NCBI GenBank assembly: GCA_027020105.1
Contig: JALUVW010000006.1
Coordinates: 1-19,409 of the forward strand
Origin: Candidatus Falkowiibacteriota bacterium
GTDB taxonomy: Bacteria > Patescibacteriota > Patescibacteriia > Patescibacteriales > SZUA-104
Direction: 5' to 3'
Length of the DNA: 19,409 bases
Shown: in pieces, positions 14,301 through 19,409 of the stretch
How positions within the stretch are numbered: position 1 is the first letter of the stretch
Layout of the letters: each line of letters starts with the position of its first letter
Notes under the pieces: model-generated
What the model was told of the DNA's origin: nothing
The model's input: only the letters and a program-made list of their open reading frames with translations
Databases searched by the model: none
Program-made: the position numbers and the translations under genes

Positions 14301-15215
14301 TCATACCCTTGAATACCTGCTCAAGGCGGTAAAACTGGCGAATACGTTGATAAGCGCCGCTCCCAAAAATTGCAATCCGAAGATTTTTATAAAATTAACG
14401 TTATAATAAGAAACTATGTTAATATCGTAGTTAACGAAAAATGTTTCCAAGTACGGCTGTAAAATGGTTAAAAACGGGTAAAAAATCGCTATTACGATCA
14501 GGGTGCCGGCAATCGCGTAAATTACGCCGGAAATCAAGAACGGCGCCTTTACGAACGCGTTGGAAGCTCCCACCAATTTCATAATGCCGATTTCCTTGCG
14601 GTGCGTATAGATGGCAACGCGAATCGCGTTGAAAACAACCAATACGGAAATAATGATAAATATCAAACTGACCACGACTCCCGCTTTATTGATTTTATCG
14701 GAAACATTGTTGATTTTCGCCAGTATTTCTTTGTGGTCCTCAAAATTACGCGATTCAACGATATCGTTATCAATTTTGTTTAATTCAACAATAAGCTCGT
14801 CATATTTGTCAATATCGTTGCTCTTGATAACCAAAATGGGAGTTAACGGATTTTTGCCCAACTCCCGCAAGGCGTCAAGCACTTCCGGATTGTTCTTGTG
14901 CTTAAGCCTGAAACTCTCCAATGCTTCCGATCGGGAAATATATTGAATTTCTTTGACTTGGCTGATATTGCTTATATCCGCTTTAAGGGCGGCAATCTCG
15001 TCTTCCGAGGCGTCCGGCTTAAGATACAAATTAATATCAATTTTTTCTTTTATGGAATTAACCGCCGCCTTGGTGATTACGTCCACCGTTAAAAGCATGT
15101 TTACCGAAAACAGCGCCAGCACCAAAATCGTTACCGTGACTATTGACAGCCAAATATTGCGCCCTATGTCCTGAAAACTGAATTTTATGATTCTTAGGAA
15201 TGAAAGTATAAACAT
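14301..15215 (-). CDS. ftsX: Cell-division ABC transporter permease FtsX
   Basis: A 304-residue FtsX of normal length. It has a short cytoplasmic N-terminus, a first transmembrane helix (about 22-46), an extracytoplasmic domain (about 50-175) and three further helices (about 180-205, 225-252, 275-298). The HRKEIGIMKLVGASNAFVKAPFL stretch is the classic FtsX cytoplasmic coupling segment that contacts FtsE. FtsEX passes ATP-driven conformational change across the membrane to activate a peptidoglycan hydrolase at the septum; the RlpA/S11 protein encoded nearby is a possible partner (inference). ftsE lies upstream, separated by an unusual 189-base AT-rich palindromic spacer instead of the usual overlap. 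No Shine-Dalgarno sequence is seen; the stop is TGA. Confidence 0.94.
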   Translation of the reverse strand: MFILSFLRIIKFSFQDIGRNIWLSIVTVTILVLALFSVNMLLTVDVITKAAVNSIKEKIDINLYLKPDASEDEIAALKADISNISQVKEIQYISRSEALESFRLKHKNNPEVLDALRELGKNPLTPILVIKSNDIDKYDELIVELNKIDNDIVESRNFEDHKEILAKINNVSDKINKAGVVVSLIFIIISVLVVFNAIRVAIYTHRKEIGIMKLVGASNAFVKAPFLISGVIYAIAGTLIVIAIFYPFLTILQPYLETFFVNYDINIVSYYNVNFIKIFGLQFLGAALINVFASFTALSRYSRV

Positions 15216-15221
15216 AAATTA

Positions 15222-15406
15222 AATTTCTAAATTATAATTACCAATTTCCAATAAAATCCCAATGCCTAAATCCTAATGACAAATCAAGTCCAAATGATAA
15301 AATGCTTAAATCAATAATTTAGATTTTGAAATCTTGACTTGATTTGGCGTTTGAGCTTTGGATTTATAAAACTTTATTAGAAATTATAATTTATAATTTA
15401 GAAATT
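15222..15406. repeat. AT-rich palindromic element between ftsE and ftsX
   Basis: Perfect 16-bp arms AATTTCTAAATTATAA (15222-15237) and its complement (15391-15406) bracket about 150 bases that themselves contain inverted words such as AAATCAAGTC and GACTTGATTT. The right arm ends inside the ftsE stop codon. The interior shares the GATTTGGCG word with the element at 452-671. It contains no gene and seems to have been inserted into, or grown within, the ftsE-ftsX spacer. Confidence 0.65.
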
Positions 15407-16085
15407 ATAAAATGTATTTCCCCACCGCCCGATCGCTTACAATCCGTCCGTCTTCAATGGTAACGACTCTTTTTTTCAGTTTATTGACGATTTCCCTGTT
15501 GTGGGTGACCAAAACAACCGTTGTCCCCCACTTATTTATCTTAAGCAGCAGCTCAATAATTTCCTCGGCGTTAATTGAGTCCAGGTTTCCGGTCGGCTCG
15601 TCGGCCAACAAAATTTTAGGTCCGTGCGCCAAGGCCCTGGCAATGGCGGCGCGCTGGGCCTCCCCTCCCGAAATTTCTTGAGGATAACGATCGCTTTTGC
15701 TCTCAAGGCCGACTATTTTTATCACCTGCGGCACGATATTCCTTATCTTTTTCGGCGTATGCCCGCAAACCTGCAAAGCGAAAGCGATATTCTCAAACAA
15801 GGTTTTTTTGGGGAGGAGTTTAAAGTCCTGAAAAATAACGCCGATTTGCCTGCGCAAAAACGGCACCTCCGACTGCCCGATATTCGTTATGTCCCATCCG
15901 CCCACGACAACCTTGCCGCTCGTCACCTTTTCCTCGCCGATAAGCGCTTTTATCAAAGTGGTCTTGCCGGTTCCCGATTGCCCGACAATGGATATGAATT
16001 CGCCGGGCTTGATATGCAGGCTGACCCCGTCCAAGGCCTTAACATCCGGCGGATATATTTTTGAAACATTTATAAATTTAATCAT
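15405..16085 (-). CDS. ftsE: Cell-division ATP-binding protein FtsE
   Basis: A 226-residue ABC ATPase of normal FtsE length with every motif intact: Walker A GQSGTGKT (35-42), Q-loop Q86, signature EISGGEAQR (137-145), Walker B KILLADE (157-163) with D-loop GNLDS, and switch histidine H195. DITNIGQSEVPFLRRQIGVIFQDFKLLP is typical of FtsE rather than of lipoprotein or macrolide exporters. It dimerises under FtsX and powers control of septal peptidoglycan hydrolysis. The ATG at 16083-16085 follows a clear promoter by about 30 bases, and it appears to be the first gene of the ftsE-ftsX-wzy/TPR run. Confidence 0.95.
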   Translation of the reverse strand: MIKFINVSKIYPPDVKALDGVSLHIKPGEFISIVGQSGTGKTTLIKALIGEEKVTSGKVVVGGWDITNIGQSEVPFLRRQIGVIFQDFKLLPKKTLFENIAFALQVCGHTPKKIRNIVPQVIKIVGLESKSDRYPQEISGGEAQRAAIARALAHGPKILLADEPTGNLDSINAEEIIELLLKINKWGTTVVLVTHNREIVNKLKKRVVTIEDGRIVSDRAVGKYIL

Positions 16086-16122
16086 GGTGTTGATAATTTA
16101 CAGTTCAACTAAACATAAATTT

Positions 16123-16128
16123 ATTATA
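16123..16128 (-). promoter_or_regulatory. Extended -10 promoter of ftsE
   Basis: TGTGCTATAAT on the minus strand gives a perfect TATAAT (16123-16128) with an upstream TG extension. The -35 region (TTATTT, 16 bases upstream) is weak, as is usual for extended -10 promoters. The leader before the ATG at 16085 would be about 30 bases. Confidence 0.65.
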
Positions 16129-16358
16129 GCACATTTTATATTTTAAATAAATCTTTCATCCGCCGACGGCTCCATGCTTTGCGTGGAGCTATATTGCAAG
16201 CCATGGACAATATTAAATCGTTTTAATCTCTAATCCGCGCTTGCGCTTCAGCTCCATGCGCGGCACGAAACCAACGGCGCGGCATCTTGCCATAATTTAT
16301 TCTCCCCCGCGAACCAATAAAATCCTTTGCGCCAATAGCCGGCCGATTGCGGAAAGAA
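16129..16358. other. Gene-poor stretch upstream of ftsE
   Basis: It holds a 9-bp hairpin GCTCCATGC/GCGTGGAGC (16169-16177 and 16181-16189), a second GCTCCATGC copy near 16250, and one tiny ORF described separately. It lies between the ftsE promoter and the short membrane gene at 16359-16687. Nothing else is recognised. Confidence 0.4.
16213..16293 (-). CDS. Possible 26-residue basic peptide or gene remnant
   Basis: ATG at 16291-16293 follows a good Shine-Dalgarno sequence (GGGGGAG, 8 bases away), one of only a few in the window. The peptide MARCRAVGFVPRMELKRKRG with a six-residue tail is strongly basic. Its first dozen residues loosely resemble the N-terminus of DUF134 proteins, but there is no room for the rest of that family. 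The second half is encoded by bases resembling the nearby GCTCCATGC repeat. It may be a truncated remnant, a small basic protein or chance. Confidence 0.2.
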   Translation of the reverse strand: MARCRAVGFVPRMELKRKRGLEIKTI

Positions 16359-16687
16359 TTAGCGCCCAGACGATATGCTTAGTATTGCACCTAATGCCAT
16401 AAACACCGGTAAAGCGATTCTAATCCCCCAAATTTTCCATTGTTTCTTTTTTAATAACAAAAATACAAAAAACGGAAGAATTAAAAAAATACCGAAAAAA
16501 AATCCTGTTATCATTGATGAAAAAAAACTTGGAATTGGGGAAAAAGTCCTTCTTCAAACACCTTGGGTTTAAAAATAAAAACATACAATTTATCAAAAAA
16601 AGGAGAAAGGAATAAGCCGGCTAACACACTTAAATTATAAACTCTTGTCGCTTGTTTATAAATTGGCAGTTTATCAAGTTTTGTCAT
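16359..16687 (-). pseudogene. Short membrane protein split by a frameshift, or two coupled small ORFs
   Basis: An ORF from ATG at 16685-16687 encodes 58 residues beginning MTKLDKLPIYKQATRVYNLS and ends at TGA (16511-16513). A second ORF, in the frame reached by a +1 shift, starts with an ATG overlapping that stop (ATGA, 16511-16514) and encodes 51 residues, MITGFFFGIFLILPFFVFLL and onward, ending at 16359. A run of eight T on the coding strand (16520-16527) lies just before the junction; one more T would fuse the two into a single protein of about 110 residues with three hydrophobic segments. It may be a frameshifted gene, a homopolymer sequencing error, slippage-dependent expression, or two translationally coupled genes. 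I do not recognise the family. AAGGGG lies about 10 bases before the first ATG. Confidence 0.55.
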
Positions 16688-16768
16688 AATTTTATTTGCC
16701 CCTTTAGTCCAACGGATACGGGCGGCAAATAATCCGTGGGGTGAGCGGCCGCTCGTCCAAAAACAATC

Positions 16769-16793
16769 CGTAGGGGCGAACGGCGTTCGCCCC
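16769..16793. repeat. GGGGCGAAC-type palindrome, copy 2
   Basis: CGTAGGGGCGAACG (stem base at 16773) pairs with CGTTCGCCCC (16784-16793), a perfect 10-bp stem with a one-base centre. The left flank CCGTA is the complement of the right flank of copies 1 and 3, so this copy is inverted relative to them. Confidence 0.7.
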
Positions 16794-16879
16794 GGTTTTG
16801 CCGCGTCAATAATTTAACGCCAACGCCGGTATGTCAATTTCCAAACGAATTTCTTTCGCTGACACGGGCGGCTGACAGC

Positions 16880-16905
16880 GGGGCGAATGCCATTCGCCCC
16901 TACGG
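16880..16905. repeat. GGGGCGAAC-type palindrome, copy 3
   Basis: GGGGCGAATG (16880-16889) and CATTCGCCCC (16891-16900), followed by TACGG. Compared with copy 2, the C-G pair nearest the loop has become T-A, a compensatory change that keeps the stem and implies selection or duplication of the folded form. Confidence 0.7.
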
Positions 16906-16960
16906 GGATGATTTTATGAGTCGGATTAAAGCGCCGGATAATATTAAAGCGCGCCAACGA

Positions 16961-17152
16961 TTATGTCGGCGGATTGTGTTTCTTTTTTTGGAATGAGTTG
17001 ATTTCGGTTATTTTGTTTGAGGAAACAACGGTGGCGGCTTCGGTGAAGTTGATATTCTTTGGCGAAAAAGAAAAAGGGGCAAGCAGGAGGCTTGCCGCGG
17101 CAGAGAAAATTATTGTTTTTTTGAGTATGGTTTTTTTGTTTAAAATTAACAC
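16961..17152 (-). CDS. Short secreted peptide or truncated secreted-protein gene
   Basis: A 63-residue ORF starting at GTG (17150-17152), 42 bases after the stop of the RlpA/S11 gene and on the same strand. It has a clear signal peptide: basic start (LNKKTILKK), hydrophobic core (TIIFSAAASLLLAPF) and a likely cleavage after TEAA. The mature part would be only about 28 residues (TVVSSNKITEINSFQKKK and a short tail), ending just after a run of seven A in the coding strand. The shape suggests the leading end of a longer secreted protein, for example a coiled-coil cell-wall hydrolase, cut short by frameshift or deletion; a genuine small exported peptide is also possible. Reading the other frames past the A-run gave no convincing continuation. 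Confidence 0.45.
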   Translation of the reverse strand: MLILNKKTILKKTIIFSAAASLLLAPFSFSPKNINFTEAATVVSSNKITEINSFQKKKHNPPT

Positions 17153-17194
17153 TGTTCGCGTCTTGCCATTGGCTGTATTTATATTTTTACATAT

Positions 17195-18790
17195 TTATTT
17201 TTGGCTTAACTTCCGCAGGCCGTACTTCATCAGCTCCTCCGTTTCCAAGAAACTCATATCTCTGGTTTTCGCCCCCAAGGTAACGACGATTACCTGTTCG
17301 CCGGTCGGAGCCTTAACGCGCGTCATCAAACAATAGCCGGCCTCGTCCAGGTATCCGGTTTTTGATCCGGTTATGTTAAAGTTGTTCGTGGCCATTATTT
17401 TATTGGTATTTACCACCCGATGGCGCTCCTTGGTGTTGATTGTGTAAAATTCATATTTTTTCATCGTGCTCGCTTTTTGGATTATCGGGTGCTTCAACAC
17501 CTCTTTGGCTATTACGGCGTAATCGGCGGCGGAGCTTATGTTTTGGGGCGAAAGCCCTGTCGGCTCCACGAAACGAGTTGAGGAAGCGCCCCAGCCATAA
17601 ACCGTTTCATTCATTTTATTGATAAAATCATCGCGGGACATTCCGCTGACCCGCACCAATGTTTCCACGGTGTTGTTGGTTGAGCCGACCAACGAAGCGT
17701 AAATCAAGTCTTCAACGGTCATGGTGTCGCCGTCGTTAACACGCAATCGCGACGATTCCCATTTCTTGACATATTCATAATTATATTGCTCGTCTTTAAC
17801 GCTGTACGCGACCACTCTGTTCAAGCTGGGACGGGCGTCCAAAAAAACTCTAACGGCCACCAATTTCGTCAAACTGGCCAAAGGCACGGAGCTTGTGGCG
17901 TTTTTTTCAAATATCACCTCTCCCGTTTCCTCATTTACCACAATCCCCGCCTTTGCCTCAATAATCGGCGCGGACGGCGCTCCGGTTGAAGCGATATTCA
18001 ATGTTCTGTTGTTTTTCCGGACTATGCGCAGCGGTTCAATTCTGACATTGATAACGCCCGCTCCCAAAGGCGCTATTTTTTTAAACGCCACTTTATCCAG
18101 GTCAATCGCCCTGTCCGGATGCTTGTCTCTTTCCGGGCCGTAATCGTTAATCTCCACGTCAACGAACTTGCCGTTTTCCGTATTAAAGACGCGCAATCTT
18201 GAACCCTTGGGAAAATCCGGCGACGCCGCGTAATCGCCGCCCTTGTAAGCGTACCAGCTGGCTTTTCCGACGGTCAAAACCTCCGGATTGTTAAAGACGG
18301 CGATGCGGGCGAAGGGCAAATGAATCAAGGAGCGGACAAATTTTTCATCCGGAAAATCTTTGGTCGGCAGCGGCCGCCAAGCGCCGTAATTCTTATCGTA
18401 AAAAAATACTTGTTTATAGTTGTTGGTCGGCTTGTCGTAGCCGAATTGGATATAAAACGGCTTTTTATCGTCGTAAGCGGACTTGTTTTTGAATTCAAAT
18501 TGATAAATCGCGCTTATTCTGTCCAATTGCCACGGCATTTCCATTTCTTCGTTAAGCTTAATGATTTCCACGTCGGTGGCCTCGCTCAATATGCCGGGAA
18601 CCAAAGACAGTTTAAGGTTATCTTCAAAGGCGCTGACCGTGTATCCCTTGGCGATTGTCGCCTTGTCCAAGTAAATGGAATATTCTTGGTTGGTCGCTTC
18701 AATATCGTTGCCCGCAAAAACAAAGCCGCCGACGATGAACGACAGCAGAATGGATAACAATACCTGTTTGATGCCGGGAAAACGGAACAT
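17195..18790 (-). CDS. RlpA-like domain fused to S11 D-Ala-D-Ala carboxypeptidase
   Basis: 531 residues. A signal peptide (1-26) leads into an unfamiliar N-terminal beta-rich domain (about 36-170). A double-psi beta-barrel RlpA-like domain follows (173-254: VGKASWYAYKGGDYAAS, then INDYGPERDKHPDRAIDLD). The C-terminal part is a serine-type D-Ala-D-Ala carboxypeptidase (about 280-528) with all three active-site motifs: SLTK (S306, K309), STN (370-372) and KTG (477-479). The S11 part trims stem peptides; the RlpA part in other proteins binds or cleaves glycan strands at the septum. Fusion of the two suggests a single exported peptidoglycan-remodelling enzyme. It has its own promoter and a leader of about 130 bases without a Shine-Dalgarno sequence. 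Confidence 0.92.
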   Translation of the reverse strand: MFRFPGIKQVLLSILLSFIVGGFVFAGNDIEATNQEYSIYLDKATIAKGYTVSAFEDNLKLSLVPGILSEATDVEIIKLNEEMEMPWQLDRISAIYQFEFKNKSAYDDKKPFYIQFGYDKPTNNYKQVFFYDKNYGAWRPLPTKDFPDEKFVRSLIHLPFARIAVFNNPEVLTVGKASWYAYKGGDYAASPDFPKGSRLRVFNTENGKFVDVEINDYGPERDKHPDRAIDLDKVAFKKIAPLGAGVINVRIEPLRIVRKNNRTLNIASTGAPSAPIIEAKAGIVVNEETGEVIFEKNATSSVPLASLTKLVAVRVFLDARPSLNRVVAYSVKDEQYNYEYVKKWESSRLRVNDGDTMTVEDLIYASLVGSTNNTVETLVRVSGMSRDDFINKMNETVYGWGASSTRFVEPTGLSPQNISSAADYAVIAKEVLKHPIIQKASTMKKYEFYTINTKERHRVVNTNKIMATNNFNITGSKTGYLDEAGYCLMTRVKAPTGEQVIVVTLGAKTRDMSFLETEELMKYGLRKLSQK

Positions 18791-18900
18791 AGTTAATTCG
18801 CGAAAAATTAAAAATAAACACTGAATACCTTAAAACTTAAGAATTTTTACATTTTTACGTATTTGTTTTTGATTTTTTGTCTTTGATTTTTCATCTTTAT

Positions 18901-18929
18901 TTGACTATCTTCGCGTATAACAATATAAT
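18901..18929 (+). promoter_or_regulatory. Strong promoter for tRNA-Gly (and perhaps tRNA-Thr)
   Basis: TTGACT (18901-18906), 17 bases, TATAAT (18924-18929) on the plus strand, 5 of 6 and 6 of 6 consensus matches. Transcription would start near 18936, about 80 bases before tRNA-Gly. Its -10 shares bases with the -10 of the divergent minus-strand promoter. Confidence 0.7.
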
Positions 18930-18956
18930 TATAACATAAAAAAACATAATGGCTAA
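18928..18956 (-). promoter_or_regulatory. Possible promoter for the RlpA/S11 gene
   Basis: A perfect minus-strand TATAAT (18928-18933) has a weak -35 (TTAGCC, 17 bases upstream, 18951-18956). It overlaps the plus-strand tRNA promoter, so RNA polymerase can probably occupy only one at a time. Confidence 0.5.
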
Positions 18957-19018
18957 TCAGGGATTAAAATAAAGGATTCGCTAATCACTCGCCGAGTATT
19001 TAAGCCCTGATTTTGTGA

Positions 19019-19089
19019 GCGGGTATAGTATAGTGGCAGTACGCGACCTTCCCAAGGTTGAGGCACGGGTCCGATTCCCGTTACCCGCT
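19019..19089 (+). tRNA. tRNA-Gly(CCC)
   Basis: Acceptor GCGGGTA pairs with TACCCGC. The anticodon loop TTCCCAA (anticodon CCC, reading GGG) closes a 5-bp stem with one G-U pair. The T-arm is ACGGG-TCCGATT-CCCGT and the discriminator is U73, as expected for bacterial tRNA-Gly. The next bases are CCG, so CCA is not encoded. Confidence 0.94.
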
Positions 19090-19216
19090 CCGAAAAAAAT
19101 TTTCCACCGCGGACGCCTCTCGCGAGGGGCTGGACGCAGAGTCCGGGCGGCTTCAGCCGCCATTCGGGAAGTTAAAACTTCCCGAACCCTGAGCCAAAGC
19201 TCGGTAGAATTTATTA
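19090..19216 (+). other. Inter-tRNA spacer with stacked palindromes
   Basis: The spacer holds GGCGGC-TTCA-GCCGCC (a stable tetraloop hairpin, about 19147-19162) directly followed by a perfect 24-bp palindrome TTCGGGAAGTTAA.. (19163-19186), plus CCTCTCGCGAGGGG near 19116. There is no T-tract after any of them on the plus strand. They may direct processing between the two tRNAs or be dispersed palindromic repeats. Confidence 0.5.
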
Positions 19217-19289
19217 GCCACCCTAGCTCAGCCGGTAGAGCAACGCACTCGTAACGCGTAGGTCGCGGGTTCGATCCCCGCGGGTGGCT
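19217..19289 (+). tRNA. tRNA-Thr(CGT)
   Basis: Acceptor GCCACCC pairs with GGGTGGC. The D-arm is GCTC..GAGC, the anticodon loop is CTCGTAA (anticodon CGT, reading ACG) and the T-arm is GCGGG-TTCGATC-CCCGC. The discriminator is U73. The last anticodon-stem pair is A-C, a small irregularity. CCA is not encoded (the next bases are CAA). Confidence 0.93.
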
Positions 19290-19298
19290 CAAATTTTC

Positions 19299-19409
19299 TT
19301 ACTTCCCGATATTGCGGTTCAGCGCGTCTTTGTACCTGTAATATTCAATAACGCCATTTTCCGTTATAGCGACGGGTACGGGCAAGTATTCCGACAATTC
19401 GCGAACCGC
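19299..19409 (-). CDS. Partial CDS, C-terminus of an unrecognised protein
   Basis: A frame open from the right edge to TAA at 19299-19301 gives 36 residues: AVRELSEYLPVPVAITENGV, then IEYYRYKDALNRNIGK. It is soluble in character, with no membrane segment. I do not recognise the family. The gene reads leftwards and converges with tRNA-Thr, whose 3' end is only nine bases away, leaving no room for a terminator of either transcript between them. Confidence 0.55.
   Translation of the reverse strand, partial: AVRELSEYLPVPVAITENGVIEYYRYKDALNRNIGK

Larger units (their letters stand above)
16688..16960. other. Intergenic stretch rich in palindromes
   Basis: No gene is seen. It contains GAGCGGCCGCTC (a perfect 12-bp palindrome, about 16743-16754) and two inverted copies of the GGGGCGAAC palindrome (16769-16793 and 16880-16905). 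A weak minus-strand promoter possibility is also present (TTGACA at 16832-16837, 15 bases, TAAATT at 16811-16816), which could serve the membrane ORF at 16687. Confidence 0.45.

Noticed and set aside
16375..16572. 65-residue plus-strand ORF
   Set aside because: It is the antisense shadow of the membrane-protein ORFs at 16359-16687, which have the more protein-like composition; its own translation is Asn/Lys-rich without a recognisable pattern.
18981..19292. 103-residue minus-strand ORF over the tRNA region
   Set aside because: It spans tRNA-Gly, tRNA-Thr and the palindromic spacer in antisense. Its SHPRGSNPRPTRYE and GAGNGNRTRASTLGRS segments are the well-known false proteins produced by translating tRNA genes backwards.

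Overview
The window looks like a chromosomal segment of a Candidate Phyla Radiation (Patescibacteria) bacterium, most likely Parcubacteria-like. This is inferred from the small dense gene set, the SdrD-B-type surface protein with an LPXTG-like anchor, an FtsE/FtsX pair, the AT-rich intergenic palindromes and the near absence of Shine-Dalgarno sequences. No rRNA or marker phylogeny could be run. TGA is used as an ordinary stop (maf, gatC, ftsX), so there is no sign of the recoded TGA of Gracilibacteria/SR1.

Layout, left to right. (1) 1-235: N-terminus of a membrane-anchored protein on the minus strand, possibly a sortase, with its promoter at 380-408. A 220-bp inverted-repeat element (452-671) follows, then a ZIP-family metal transporter on the plus strand (743-1498). 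(2) 1551-5733: a minus-strand run read in the order gatC, gatA, DsbA-like thiol oxidoreductase, maf, tRNA-Ser(GGA), DedA protein. It starts from a near-consensus promoter at 5799-5827. (3) 6072-7433: a four-domain S1 RNA-binding protein with a long structured leader and a strong intrinsic terminator. (4) 7761-16085: a minus-strand envelope region read ftsE, ftsX, a Wzy-like/TPR membrane protein, then a 1204-residue repeat-rich surface protein ending in LAETG, a transmembrane segment and a basic tail. (5) 16086-17152: a gene-poor stretch with a short broken or two-part membrane gene, a short secreted peptide, a tiny basic ORF and two copies of a GGGGCGAAC palindrome. (6) 17195-18790: an RlpA-like domain joined to an S11 D-Ala-D-Ala carboxypeptidase. 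(7) 18901-19289: a strong plus-strand promoter and tRNA-Gly(CCC) and tRNA-Thr(CGT). (8) 19299-19409: C-terminus of an unrecognised minus-strand gene.

Functionally, most of the window serves the cell envelope: division-linked ABC proteins (FtsEX), peptidoglycan trimming (RlpA/S11), glycan polymerisation or ligation (Wzy-like), oxidative folding (DsbA-like) and display of a long adhesin-like protein that a sortase would anchor. The rest is translation and housekeeping (GatCA, S1, Maf, tRNAs). I did not find a clear undescribed defence or mobile system. The best leads are the S1 leader RNA, the split membrane gene at 16359-16687, the RlpA-S11 fusion, the LAETG protein with a possible sortase, and the intergenic palindromes.
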